Assembly: GCF_032854445.1 (NCBI RefSeq)
Contig: NC_088305.1
Location: forward strand, 7,941,606-8,005,605
DNA: 64,000 nucleotides
Source: Liolophura sinensis
Taxonomy: Eukaryota > Mollusca > Polyplacophora > Chitonida > Chitonidae
Direction: 5' to 3'
Made by a program: the position numbers and the translations under genes
Notes under the pieces: generated by a model
The model's input: only the letters and a program-made list of their open reading frames with translations
Database searches by the model: none
Told to the model about the DNA's origin: nothing
Shown here: piece after piece, positions 1 through 11,029 of the stretch
Position numbering within the stretch: the first letter of the stretch is position 1
How the letters are laid out: the number at the start of each line of letters is the position of its first letter

Positions 1-435
1 GAAGAAAAATATTGCGACTGCATTAGTTTTCCTTTGCAAAGATTCATTACGAAAATATCTTCCAGAAATCTGAATGAAAGAGTCTGTTATGAATCAGACG
101 ATCCTGCTATGTTCTATAAAAACCCTGAAGTCGGTACAGCCCTCTAGGCCAAATGCTTACACACATGCAGGACGGGGATGAGCAGGACCACTAAAACACA
201 AGACTTGCGTCCATAAACATAACCCTGATCGAGTGGCACACTAAAGAAGCATCGGCTCTTTGAACATGGAACAGAATTTACACTCTTTGGTTTAGTATCA
301 GGCGTTTTTGTTTAATACTGATATTACGGGACAGCTCCTTGGTTTTGTGACGTCACTCTAGATAGCTAGATCATGGTAAAATAGAGTCACCAAATGAGTG
401 CCTAGGTACTACAGGTACATCTATATAACTTGTAT
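1..435. other. Non-coding, nothing recognised
   Basis: AT-rich sequence with no long reading frame, no repeat that I can match elsewhere in the window and no RNA gene that I can fold by eye. Confidence 0.5.
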
Positions 436-546
436 TTATTGGAATGGTGTTCTACGCCATGCTCAAGAATATTTCACTTATACGATGGCGGCCACCCCTA
501 TGGAGGGAGGAAACCGGGCAGAACCTGTGGGAAATCCACGACCATC
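436..546 (-). repeat. SINE family 1, 5'-truncated fragment
   Basis: On the plus strand this reads from a CTCAAGAATATTTCAC core into the GGGAGGAAACCGGGCAGA segment and stops before the tRNA-like head. It is the 3' part of the SINE seen full length at 1965-2218, inserted in minus orientation. The reading frame across it (398-823) is a by-product of the repeat. Confidence 0.75.
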
Positions 547-1767
547 CACACATAATTTGTATTACCTTACTCCTGGTCTTTGTATAATGTGTTGTCCAAA
601 TCAGCTCTTTTCATACTGTCGACAGGAGGCCTATCCCTGTCTGTACACTTATTCCAAAGTAGGTCTATACATCAATAACCCACCTCCACACTATTGCATA
701 ATCCGCATCTACATGTACCTGGTCAAAAAATCAATAAGATCAATACGATGTAGGCTAGTCTATGGCCTATCCATGCCTTCAACAGATGGTCATGGTATTG
801 ATCATGAGTTCTGGTTTAGCTAGTGCATATATATACAGCAGGTATATCACTGCTTTTCACTATTAAAAAATGTCACTAAAAGAACAGGAAAACTTAGTGG
901 AACTGACCACCAATGGAACATGGGTACATTGTAATTGCGTATGCCTCTCTCCAAGGTCCTTTGACATTTTGTACAAGTGCTGTAGAGCTTGTCTGCTTAT
1001 TGTGTTCAAATTTATCAGCCCCTATATTCAATTCTACCTACGAACTATGCTTACGCAATGGACTGATGCTTCTGAATACGAGCTGGTGACATTCAGCATG
1101 AACCAGTACAAGCATGACAAGTCTGAAATGGCCTGGCGGTTAGTCCGCTGACTTGTACCTCAGTTCCGTATTATATATGATACACATGCGGGTAACCCCA
1201 ATCCCGGTGATCCGGTCACAGAAACGGTCACAAAATGAACGCTCTTGCACGTACAACCATTACATGTATGCACATGAAATTACACAATATTTAACCCGCT
1301 ATAATATTTAGACGACATTGCCATCACAACAGCCCCATGATGATAAAAAAAAAATACATGTTTACCTGTTAAGGCAGATGCTCTATTTAATGTAGCTTCC
1401 CGCAGGCTTAGCAGACTGTCACTGGTTTCTAGTTCAGGTTTATAGTGATATGCCACAGGTTAGGTCAATATTATTCTAGACAGTCTGCATAAATTTGTGT
1501 CAAGGGCTTGAGATATGGCTAGCTGTGTTTACTCTTTTTGTTAATAAAGTAATATCAAATCTCACAAGTGCATTTAAGAATCCGATACATGTAGAAGAAG
1601 AACTGCAGACTGAAAACTGATGATAACAATACAAGTTTGATTTCCAGTTTTTTGGAAATCCACAGACATGTACTTGTACCTTATACATGTTTTACATACA
1701 TATATAAGTACATATACAAGAACATAAGTACACATACATGTAGCTACATGTACACATGTAAACGTAC
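547..1767. other. Gene-poor stretch
   Basis: The longest frame is 870-1151 on the plus strand (93 codons). It has no recognisable domain and no convincing splice context, so I do not call it. The rest is AT-rich sequence with short ACATGTA-type simple repeats near 1680-1760. Confidence 0.4.
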
Positions 1768-1890
1768 CGGCCTTAAGGCACAGGTCAAATAATAACAACC
1801 TTTGTGCTGTTTCAATTAAGGTTGTACAAGCTGGCCATCTAGGACAGGAAAAACACACTTCAAATTCTACCATTTCTTTCCTCAATTTCT
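1768..1890 (-). CDS. Putative internal exon of an unrecognised minus-strand gene
   Basis: On the minus strand a pyrimidine-rich tract ending in GATGCAG is followed by an open 123-bp stretch that ends at a good donor, GGCCG|GTACGT. The reading frame (about 41 codons, 2-1 phase) has ordinary amino-acid composition, with residues such as KLRKEMVEFEV followed by a Cys/Trp-containing segment and a Leu-rich helix. I do not recognise a family. It lies downstream of, and on the same strand as, the candidate first exon at 7760-7835. The gene would continue past the left edge. The alternative is chance open sequence flanked by fortuitous splice sites. Confidence 0.3.
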
Positions 1891-1964
1891 CTGCATCCAA
1901 GAAAAGTATGTCCGGTATAACCAAACATTAGGACACACTCTCAGAATATTTATTTTGTTAATAT

Positions 1965-2218
1965 ATTTGATTGGAGTTTTACGCCGTACTCAAGAATATT
2001 TCACATATACAACAGCAGCCAGCATTATGGTGGGAGGAAACTCGGCACAGCCGTGGGAAAATCCACGACCATCCGCAGGTAGTTGCAAGACCTTCCCACC
2101 TACTGCCGGAGAGGAAGCCAGCATGAGCTGGACTTGAACTCACAGCGACCGCATTGGTGAGAGGCTCCTGGATCATTACACTGCACTAGCGCGCTAACCA
2201 ACTGAGCTACAGAGGTCC
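1965..2218 (-). repeat. SINE family 1, near full length
   Basis: A tRNA-derived SINE in minus orientation. The tRNA-like head is at the right end (2140-2218; reverse complement starts GGACCTCTGTAGCTCAGTTG, like a tRNA A-box region). The B-box-like segment GAGTTCAAGTCC follows near 2135. The body and the conserved core (GTGAAATATTCTTGAGTACG on the sense strand) lie at 1975-2060, and the element ends in an A/T-rich ATAAATA tail. This is the most abundant repeat in the window. It resembles tRNA-SINEs reported from molluscs (RUDI/V-SINE or MESC-type); I cannot assign the exact name without a library. Confidence 0.85.
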
Positions 2219-2235
2219 CCCACTCTTAGAATAAA

Positions 2236-2385
2236 CATGAAAAGCAACCAGCGGATGGTTGTGGGTTTCCCCCGGGTTCTGCCCGGTTTCCTCCCACCAT
2301 AATGCTGGCTGTCGTATAAGTGAAATATTCTTGAGTACGGCATAAAACACCAATCAAATAAATAAATAGATAAATAAACATGAAA
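2236..2385 (+). repeat. SINE family 1, 5'-truncated, opposite orientation
   Basis: The second half of the SINE, including the core and an AAATAAATAAATAGATAAAT tail, in plus orientation. It sits about 18 bp from the head of the preceding minus-strand copy, so the two form an inverted pair. Confidence 0.8.
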
Positions 2386-2575
2386 AATATTAAAGTCCAT
2401 CATATACATACATGTCTTGCTTATACTTGTGCAAATGTACTTTGATATATATGAATTTAACGTAAAATAAAGCATATTTTTACGTTCGTATAATATGCAA
2501 GACAATTACTGTACGAGGGAGAGTTGGATTCAAGTTTGTTACGTCAGCGGTCTTTTAATGAATGGACAGAACTGT

Positions 2576-2795
2576 AACTTCATAGCCTATGCATTCAACT
2601 GTAACTGCATAGCTATACTTTCAACTGTAACTGCATAGCCTACACATTCAATTGTAACTGCACAGCCTATACATTTAACTGTAACTGCTTAGCCTATACA
2701 TTCAACTGTAACTGCATAGCCTATACATTCAACTGTAATCACATAGCCTATACACTTAACTGTAACTGCTTAGCCTATACACTCAACTGTAACCA
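2576..2795. repeat. 27-bp tandem repeat, about 8 copies
   Basis: Imperfect units built on CAACTGTAACTGCATAGCC with a TATACATT linker repeat every 27 bp. No frame or known element explains it. Confidence 0.85.
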
Positions 2796-2943
2796 TAATT
2801 CTAGTCACCTCAGTTTACAGAACTGTGACAAAATTAATGCCCATAAATGTATTTAGTAAAAACACATGTATATGGCTGAAGATTAGGACTGCTATATCTT
2901 TAGTTGATTTGGGTTTTGTGTCCTTTAGCTGTGTTAAGTAGGA

Positions 2944-3172
2944 TATACCAGAGATTTTTGGCCAAAAAATCAATACTCACTAAATAAAGGCAAATTCTCC
3001 ATATTTTCCACGAACAGCTCAAATTAGTGCCTTTCAGTATATGTCAGAATCATGTCTGTAAAGTTTATACTGTTAAAAAGGGGGGGGGGGGGGAATTTTG
3101 ATTTTACACAGAATTTGTCATTTATTCATATAAATTAATTGAATCAATGTTTTGCCAACAATCTCTGGTATA
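2944..3172. mobile_element. MITE-like element with terminal inverted repeats
   Basis: The left end reads TATACCAGAGATTTTTGG. The right end reads as its reverse complement (CAACAATCTCTGGTATA), and the two inverted repeats are about 30 bp long with few mismatches. The 229-bp interior holds a G homopolymer (3080-3094) and no coding capacity. It is probably a non-autonomous DNA transposon; TA-flanked ends would fit a Tc1/mariner-type target, but the superfamily is not certain. Confidence 0.55.
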
Positions 3173-3179
3173 GTGTGAT

Positions 3180-4175
3180 TAATCGTCATTCAGCAGTTTT
3201 CACTAGCATAGATCTATACATATGTTACGCGTGACAGCCATCAGTTTCATAATTGGAGGGAACCACAGTTCCTTTAGCAACTGACTGACAAATGTTCTCA
3301 CACGATGTACTTATATACGTGACGGCGTACTATCAGTTTATACGTAGTAACTCAGTGACAGGATACGCAAATATGAGGATTATTGATACCATATATTGGC
3401 TTATCCTATCACCGAGTCACCATGTAGCAAATTTATCCTGCAAAGGCCCCATCAGTTCAGCGCAGGAGACTGATGTATAGGTGAATGGCTTCAGCGATGT
3501 GACCATTGTTGGACATCAAAGGGAGATAACCTACTCAGTAGACACATTTGACTTTGTCTGCAGGATTTGAGAATTCCCCACATGACCGTTGTTGTCCAAT
3601 GAGTATTTTGTCTGATGCAGGATAAATGTACGTGTACAGTACATCATGTATTGGTAGAAGGTGACTGGTCTGCGGAGAACTTTGTAAGTCCATCTACGTT
3701 TACGTGTTTTCTGATAAAGAGAATGTGTAAAATTAGTCATTACAGGCATTCACACTCCAGACTTCAAATACTGCAATTCTTCAACGTTTCCAAGGTGTTT
3801 ATTCCAGCATATTCTGAAGACATTTTTCTTTACTATATTTTTTTACAAAAGTGTACCTCTTGTGAAGCCAATCCAACTAATGTCTCCAAAATCAAATTGT
3901 AAGTGTGCATAAACTGCGCTGAAAGCTGCTCTTTCATGTGTGAAATAGGTTGAGGACTTTAATAGTATATTTAATCTGTTTATTTGATTGATGTTTGTCA
4001 TTCTGAAGAAAGTTCTACTTATGCAATGGCAACCAGTCTTACATACATGTACATGTGAATTAGGTGGAGGAAACCACAGTGCACAGTGCTCTAGTCTGAC
4101 CATTTATAACAACAAGTTATGATGAACATTATCATGTCACATACAGATATGCACAGCCTACTTGTGGAAGAGTCT
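3180..4175. other. No gene recognised
   Basis: Only short frames on both strands (the longest is 95 codons at 3615-3902), without domains or consistent splice sites. Confidence 0.4.
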
Positions 4176-4179
4176 TCAA

Positions 4180-4420
4180 TTTATTTATTTATTTGATTGG
4201 TGATTTACGCCGTACTCAAGAATATTTCACTTATATGACGGCGGCCGGCATTATGGTGGGTGGAAACCAGGCAGAGCCCGGGGGAAACCCACGACCATCC
4301 GCAAGTTGCTGACAGACCTTCCCACTTACGGCCGGAGAGGAAGCTGGACTTGAACTCATTGGTGAGGCTCTTGGGTCATTGCGCTGCGCTAGCGTGCTAA
4401 CCGGCTGAGCCACGGAGGCC
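4180..4420 (-). repeat. SINE family 1, near full length
   Basis: Runs from a TTTATTTATTTATTTGATTGG tail side at the left to the tRNA-like head at 4395-4420, ending CTGAGCCACGGAGGCC. One internal segment after the tRNA-derived part is shortened compared with the copy at 35,305. Confidence 0.85.
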
Positions 4421-4859
4421 CTGAAGAGTCTTCAACATACATGTACAACAGACTATGCAAACAGCCACAAAAGTGTCATCGACCTCTTACTGTAAGCAAA
4501 GAGGCGTGAACAGTGAGATGGAGAATGCACAAAAACCATTATCCAAGGTAAGGATTGAACCACACTTCCTGCATTTGCCTTCACCACTTGTCCAATAAAC
4601 AGGACGCATGCTTGATCTTGAAGTAGGTTAGTATTTTATGTTCAAGTGAATGGATTGCTCGATAAACATCTTTGTGTAGCCATGGAGGTTTGTCAGTAGG
4701 GTTGTAACATATATAGTTGTACATTCCACACTATCGACTAGGCAATTTAATACATGTAACTTAAAAGTAATAGGGAAAAGACAAGTTTTATCAGAAATGG
4801 ACACTTTATTTATTTGTATATATATATGTATTGATCTGATTGGAGTTTTACGCTAAAAG

Positions 4860-5760
4860 GCTCCACATAAGGACGAATTAGGGTATCGGATAATCGTTCT
4901 CCCTGAATTCTCAGTGAGGACATCAAAGTTTTGATCACCCCTATCCCATAAATCGATCAACTCAAGCTTACACATTTTGTGCAGCCTTGTACTGTGCGTT
5001 CTTTTGAACGCCTTTTCTGTAATCCACGGGACGTCACCCTCTAGATAGTTGTGTGGGAACCCCAAACCCACATACTAAATTAACAATCTGATTACAGAAA
5101 AGTACTCAATGGCAGTATTTCATGGTACATATATCCATGTTGCCATGTAAAGATAATGGGCCCCAATGTACAATCTACAGGTTTTCTTCATTTTAAGAAT
5201 CAGGTTTGATCATATTTGAAAGAAAACTTATACAGAGAACTGTCATACATATGTATTCATTTTAACAATATACTTTGATTGGTTTTAACGTGGTAATAGC
5301 GTTAATTAAAATATTAATCATTAAATTACAGCCGATATTCTGTTTTGAAGTCATTTTCAAAATGTGCGCCTACAACTCCTCAGAGGTGTGAACATTTATT
5401 TTGGGATTATGAAACGAAACATTTCATTGGTCACGCAATTTTTGCTGAGCCAATCATAGGTCACATTGCGTATAAGTACATGTAGCCTACGCTCACCGAC
5501 TCCAGCAGCAATTTTCATTTTACCGACATCGGTGATCAGTTGTTCTTCTATTTAAACCGGCATAAAGTTTGTGCGGATTTTCCTGTAAGAGAAATAAATA
5601 TAGCTATTTGTGACCTACTGAGAACACATTGTACTTGCCAACACGTAAAATTATCTTTCCCCTGGAGTTTACATGGTGATCGGCAATTCGTTCCCCTGAA
5701 TTTACATTTAGGAGATCGACAGGTGATCGCCCGGTTCGATCACCTCTTATATGTCGAGGT
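4860..5760. other. Unassigned, includes a 72-codon minus-strand frame
   Basis: A SINE tail fragment (4835-4857) runs directly into an open minus-strand frame (4853-5071) of 72 codons that I cannot assign. The remainder is AT-rich with no recognised feature. Confidence 0.35.
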
Positions 5761-5761
5761 C

Positions 5762-5953
5762 TGCGCTATACTCAAAAATATTTCACTTATACGATGGTGG
5801 CCACTGTTATGGTTGGTGGAAACTAGGCAGATCCGGGGGGAAACCCACAACTACCCTCAGGCTGCTGGAAGATCAATTCACAGCGATCACACCAGTGAGA
5901 GGTGTCCTGATGTCAATGTGCTGTGCTGTGCTGGCTAACTGCTATGCCACAGA
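5762..5953 (-). repeat. SINE family 1, interrupted by a later SINE
   Basis: A divergent copy whose tRNA-like head is split by the family 2 element that follows. The head sequence resumes at 6318 after a duplicated 14-bp target. Confidence 0.75.
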
Positions 5954-6317
5954 GTGAGTGAGTGAGTGCTTGGGGTTTAACGTCGTACGCGACAATTTTT
6001 CAGCCATATGACGACGAAGGAATCCTTATGGTGCATGTACATGTAATGTGCCTCCTTGTTGCAGGACGGATTTCCATCACTCTTTTATTTAGTGCTGCTT
6101 CACTGAGATGACTTACCAAAGGCAAGTAAGCCTCCCCGCCCGAGCCATTATACTGATAGGGGTCAACCAGTCGTTGCACTATCCTCTTCATGCTGAACGC
6201 CAAGCGAGGAAGTTACAACTTCCGCTTTTAAATTCTTAGGTGTGACTGGATCAAGGATTGATCCTGGATCTACCGGTCCTGAAGCGGTAGCTCTACCAAC
6301 TGTGCTATCCGGGCCGG
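5954..6317 (-). repeat. SINE family 2 with perfect 14-bp target duplication
   Basis: A 364-bp tRNA-derived element. Its head lies at the right (the reverse complement starts CCGGCCCGGATAGCACAGTT and contains a tRNA-like A box). Its 3' end is the simple repeat (GTGA)n at the left. The target duplication TGCTATGCCACAGA occurs at 5940-5953 and again at 6318-6331, so the ends are exact. Near the tail it carries GTCGTACGCGACAATTTTTC, which parallels the core of family 1. A second, head-less copy is at 48,308-48,543. Confidence 0.9.
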
Positions 6318-6331
6318 TGCTATGCCACAGA

Positions 6332-7755
6332 AGCACTGAGATTACGATCACAAAATCGTGTGTGGCAGTGGGAAGGGGAAATGTTACCCCGTCGATTTGA
6401 CCAGCTAGAAGTAAATGGAGTGCTTATTACAGCTGCAATCTGTTCTCCACCACTCCTGCGAAGGGCTTGGTCCTGACTAGGGGTTGAGCACCCATGAAGA
6501 TGGCATATCAAATTATTTCTCAACTACAAGTTAGAGAATCCGCACTAGCATACACTGTAGAAGAGAGGCTTTCTTCTAATAACCTTTAAGGGATTCAAAA
6601 AATCTTTCTGAAGTAGGGCATAAAGGCAACTCAAGGAAAAGTTTACATCTAAAGTTATATACTGCTATTATGTTAAACTGGGGTTCATAATCACTGCGCC
6701 CCCCCCCCCCCCCCCCAACCAGGCCCACAGCCCCCCACACCACCACCCTTCCCAACCCATTATAAGAATAATTTATTGTTATGATGACCATCACCTGTCT
6801 CATTTAGGTTTGGAGTAAACAAGACTGAATCTAGAGGATCTCATGGTTTTCTCACCACACTTCACCCAGAACAATACAAATCTCCAGACAAACATCACTT
6901 ACATGGACAATTGTAATTAATCCAAAATACCAGCCCTAAATTACTAAACCTAAAACAACCTTCTCTCAATCAGCTGTCCTGATCCATTTATAGCAGTCAA
7001 AGAAGAACAAATTACAACACTTTAAAATTCAGGATTTGCACGTAATTAAAGTATATCACACATCACAACTGAACATGGAAGGTTGACATTAAATTTTAAT
7101 TTAAGTGAACTCCTGGACTAAACAGAATTTTTGGAACTATCTTTTATTTGACATTTTCTTAAACCATGCACAGTAGTCCATCAAGATTATGCTATTTGTG
7201 AAACGTTTTACATTTACATACTGATGCCTCAACTTCATTATTCACTTCAATCTTCTCAATAGAACCCAGAAGGGCATAAAGAAAACTTGTACTTTTTAGT
7301 GCAGGTAAGTTTGGGTGCCATCTGTGCAGACCTCACTGAGATCAGTTTAATCACATTCAGAAATCTGTGGCGAGTTTTAACAGATGTCCATCAGTGTTAA
7401 ACTGGTAAAAAATATGATGATTTTCATAATTCTAAAATAACACAGTCCATCATGTGCATGCACAGATGGGGACACTTTTTAGACTTAACTGGGTTAAAAT
7501 GTGCGTAACAGCTGTCCAAAATGTATTTTATCGCGATACTGACACTCCTTCAATGACGTCACCGAGTCTCGCTGGAGTACATCTAAATCTCAGCTGGCCA
7601 GCTGTTGTTGTATACAAATGTCATTCGAATGGAGCATTAGTACTACAACTAGTCCCATTACAAAGCATACAGATGAAACTTGGACAACTTATCACATAAA
7701 CAACGTCGGTGGATATTTATGTGAGAGCACGGAGTGTATAATTGTAACCTTAGAC
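6332..7755. other. Gene-poor, with C-tract
   Basis: Contains a poly-C run at about 6700-6716 and AT-rich sequence. There are no domains in any frame. It would be intron 1 if the exon at 7760-7835 is real. Confidence 0.4.
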
Positions 7756-7759
7756 TTAC

Positions 7760-7835
7760 CATGTTGTTTGATATCGCCATTTCCCAAACACTCTTGTAAA
7801 CCGTGTGCGTTTTCCTCCGCCATTTTCTTCGCCAT
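7760..7835 (-). CDS. Putative first coding exon of an unrecognised gene
   Basis: On the minus strand an ATG at 7835 opens a 25-codon frame beginning MAKKMAEENAHGLQECL. It ends at a consensus donor, CATG|GTAAGTC, in phase 1. The stretch just upstream (7836-7960) is less AT-rich than its surroundings, as expected near a promoter. The N-terminus is short and charged with no signal peptide, suggesting a cytosolic or nuclear protein. I do not recognise the family. It may join the candidate exon at 1768-1890, but I found no exons between them. Confidence 0.35.
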
Positions 7836-7894
7836 ATCCGGATCATGTGACGGAAGCAGTTGACTCGTACATTTCTGCCTTACTTCACATAAAT

Positions 7895-8450
7895 AACCCC
7901 TGAAGCCCCGTCCAGACCTCGTTCAACTTGTGTTGACTCAACAGCAAGTTCAATGAGTGTCCCGTCCACACGACAAATCAGATCCGTTAACATTGTCCAA
8001 CACTGGTGTTGTGTGTTGAACTGTCTTTTTTTTTACCAAACTTTCGATAAACTGGAGGGAAATGTCCATCCTTCTCTCTAGTGCACAAGACACAATGATT
8101 TTCTTTTGGCCCTGTCTTTGCAATTTTTAGAGAAAGTGTTCTATAGGCAAAGGTATTTTTCATACTCTTGTACGAAAGAAGCTGTCTCATCGTGAGACCA
8201 TTTCTTCGCTTTCGCCTTTGGTGCCACAGTCTTGCCCAGGTCACGTGCCTTAAGGCTGTCAAGTTTTTTCTATACATCCACTGATTGGCTACTTTCACTC
8301 AACTTGACAAAAAATATAAATGCACATTTCCGATTCAACAGTGTTGGATAGTGTTGAGTGTTGTTGAACGAAATTGAAGAACCCGCCCAGATTACTCAAC
8401 ATGACTCAACTTGTCGACTCAACTTTAAGTTCACTCTTGCTGAGCCAACA
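7895..8450 (-). mobile_element. Decayed DNA transposon with MADF/SANT-like remnant
   Basis: The interior minus strand (about 8134-8236) reads a short frame with the pattern W-S-H-D-E-T...F-V-Q-E-Y-E-K-Y-L-C-L, then stops and frame breaks. This pattern is typical of the MADF or Myb/SANT-like DNA-binding protein that accompanies PIF/Harbinger transposases. Flanking sequence on both sides is rich in TCAAC/GTTGA motifs arranged in opposite orientation (7915-8030 and 8330-8450), consistent with subterminal inverted repeats. The exact ends are not visible, and no DDE transposase is present. Confidence 0.4.
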
Positions 8451-8559
8451 AAACTTTTTTTTTTTTTTAATGAGCAGGCAAGGTAGATCCAGGATGTCAG
8501 TTATAAAGTGGCGTAAGGTAGGGCATACAACACGTGACATTATACTCATCACATGTAAT

Positions 8560-8770
8560 ATCGTTATCCGGGATTTATCATGTTACCCTTTCCGGATATT
8601 GTCTATTATTCCTGGTGGAAAACTACCAGGCGATAACTATAAAACTCAGCCATATAGGACTAGCGCAGGTTCAAGTGCTAAAAATTGGAGATCACTTGAC
8701 CCGAGTTTCGAACCAGCGACCTCGACTAGAGCCAGAACCGGTAATTTTCTTGCTACGCTGGGTAGTATTT
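8560..8770 (-). repeat. Possible tRNA-derived fragment
   Basis: The segment near 8700-8725 reads on the minus strand as GGTCGCTGGTTCGAAACTCG, a good Pol III B box. It is seen only once in the window, so SINE status is tentative. Confidence 0.3.
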
Positions 8771-9064
8771 TATTTAGGCCTAAGTTGTTTTTTTAATACA
8801 CGTATAGGTCTGTGTGTTCCATAAGAAGTACCGGAATACTGTAATACAACAGAAGCAGTTTTTGCTTTCCTTTTCTTTCTTTGATTTATTTCTTTATTTC
8901 TTTATTTATTTATCTATAAGCTATTCTAATATTGTAAAAACAGCATCATTCATCATTGTGGGCCTACATGTAAGTTCTGTATGTCGATGATCAGCCCTTG
9001 AAATTGTTCTAAATTAAGACAAAGACGAACCACCCTATAGTTTACTCCAACTGTACTACTCACC

Positions 9065-9125
9065 GTCGTCGTATAAGTGAAATATTCTTGAGTAGGCCTA
9101 CAAATCAACCAAATAAATCAAATAA
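9065..9125 (+). repeat. SINE family 1 tail fragment
   Basis: Core segment GTATAAGTGAAATATTCTTG followed by an AAATAAATC-type tail, in plus orientation. Confidence 0.7.
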
Positions 9126-9256
9126 ATCAACCATATAGATGTGTAGATGTGTAGATAACCGAAAAATTGTGGCAGTGACGACTTTGATATATTTGGACCT
9201 GTCGTTTAATTAGCAAAAGAAAGGACATATTACATTTTAGTTACCAGAAATGACCA

Positions 9257-9519
9257 ACACTCAAAAAATGAATCTGTTAATTTTAACAGAAAGTCTGTTG
9301 TCTGAGTGATGCTAGGATGTATTCTGTTATTGCAGCATAATTAGTATTCTGCTAAATACAGCACAAATTATAATTATTCAACATAAAGATTCTTTTAGAC
9401 TAACAATATACTATGTTGAATATGACAGAAAGTTGTGTTATAACAACAGATACCATTCTAGCATCACTTGGGTAACAGGCTTTCTGTTGAAATTAACAGA
9501 TTTTTTTTTTTTTGAGTGT
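9257..9519. mobile_element. MITE with about 60-bp inverted repeats
   Basis: The left end starts ACACTCAAAAAATGAATCTG and the right end is its near-perfect reverse complement (ATTAACAGATTTTT...GAGTGT). The inverted repeats extend inward past a GTGATGCTAG block, about 60 bp on each side. The 263-bp element has no coding capacity and could fold into one long hairpin. The superfamily is unknown. Confidence 0.7.
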
Positions 9520-10654
9520 ATATCATGTGACACTATGTTGACCCAGAACATGTGATAACCTGGCTGGTCTTGTTTAGAACTCAAATTCAATGACCCAATT
9601 TCTTGCTCAAAAGCGGTCGGTTAGTGCGCCGTCTAGCCAGCCCCTGCACCTTTACCTTTTAGACTGTGATACGTGCAACTCAACCCCTCTTCCCCCCCCC
9701 CCCCCGCCACCACCACCCCACATCACCCACTAGAAGAAAAAAAAAAGAAATTATCAAAATATCTTTTTAACAAAATTATGACGGAATGTCAAAATGATAA
9801 TAATTAATATGATTCCTTCTACAATTTTTGATCTAGTCGTTACCAAGTGGGATTTGGTAACATTGTATAGCATCTGCCGAAGGGCAGTGGTTTGTTCCAC
9901 CTATGAAACTGACAGTCATCGTATGTCGGGAAAGTCTCGTGACCACTGCGTTAAATACTTATTATATAAATAAATAAATAAACAAACAAATGATGAAAAG
10001 TCCAATTCCATCACCACATAAGTGCGCGGGAAGACGTGGTACACGAATTTACACAGTGAACGTTTTTGCCTGGACTAAATGTACGTGTGAACACAGCTTC
10101 CTAATAGATGCAACTTGAAAAAACAAGTATATTACATATACAGGTAAGATACGAGCAGCCCGGGCCAATAACACAGTGGACTAGAAGATCCGGTCTTTCT
10201 CGTTCACAAAACGGTATGTCGATGATCTGCTATCTTTGAACAACCCATATATAGCAAAGGCTGTGAAAAATATTTACCCACCTTCGCTGGATTTAAAGGA
10301 AACCACACTCTCCAGATGATATACCTCATCTGGATCTATATTTATACAAAGACCAGAACGGTTATCTCTCTCGCAGATGTTACAACAAGAGGGATAGTTT
10401 CAATTTTGACATGGTACATTATCCTTACTTGGGTAGCAATATACCGAAGGGTCCTGGATATGGCGTGTACATATCTCGCCTTGTAACATTTGTTAGATCC
10501 TGTGTGTTGTGTGACGATTTCAATCAACGTCAAAAGCTATTACTGCAAACACTAGTGTGTCAAGGTTACTCCATGAAAAAGGCCTTCATTCCTTGTTTGT
10601 TAAGTTTTACAATGGGTATAATTCTCTTGTAAGCAAATATGGACAAAGCCTCCA
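9520..10654. other. No gene recognised
   Basis: Contains a C homopolymer (about 9692-9704), a CAAATAAATAAATAAAC-like tail near 9970 and short frames only. Confidence 0.4.
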
Positions 10655-11025
10655 GAATCTCTGGCGCTCTGCTTCATGATTGTGTTTACCTCGGCTTAAC
10701 CTCTGGGGCTGGTAGCTGTCTATTCATCGTGTTGAATTAGATCGCCACGTGGAATATATGAACAGTTGCAACCAAAGCGCAACCGAGATACATATTTTGT
10801 TATAGACAACTGATATTCTAGCATGGTAACAGATACTGCGTCTCTTTGCATGATTCTGTCCTAATTTCGTACTTCGTATACTTGTTTAGTTCTTTTGTGG
10901 CTTGTGCTAGACACCGTTTTGGGAATAGGCCTTGTTATTTTTGAGCTGGAACGCCATAATTGGTAGACGGCTGGTATACGAATGTCCGCTTTGACGCATA
11001 GATTTGATACCACTTTGCCGTTTGG
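10655..11025 (+). repeat. Dispersed repeat R1, copy 1
   Basis: A roughly 370-bp sequence also found at 12,215, 22,170 (minus), 38,440 (minus), 49,318 and elsewhere. Hallmarks in order: TTCATCGTGTTGAATTAGAT, ATACATATTTTGTTAT, a CGTACTT...ATACTT segment, then GTTTTGGGAA and a GCTGGTATACGAATGTC end. It has no coding capacity or obvious terminal repeats. It is probably a non-autonomous mobile element whose class I cannot name. Confidence 0.6.
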
Positions 11026-11029
11026 GGTA

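Noticed and set aside
2140-2218. A functional tRNA gene
   Set aside because: It has an A-box and B-box but no intact cloverleaf or acceptor pairing, and is joined to a SINE body in every copy.
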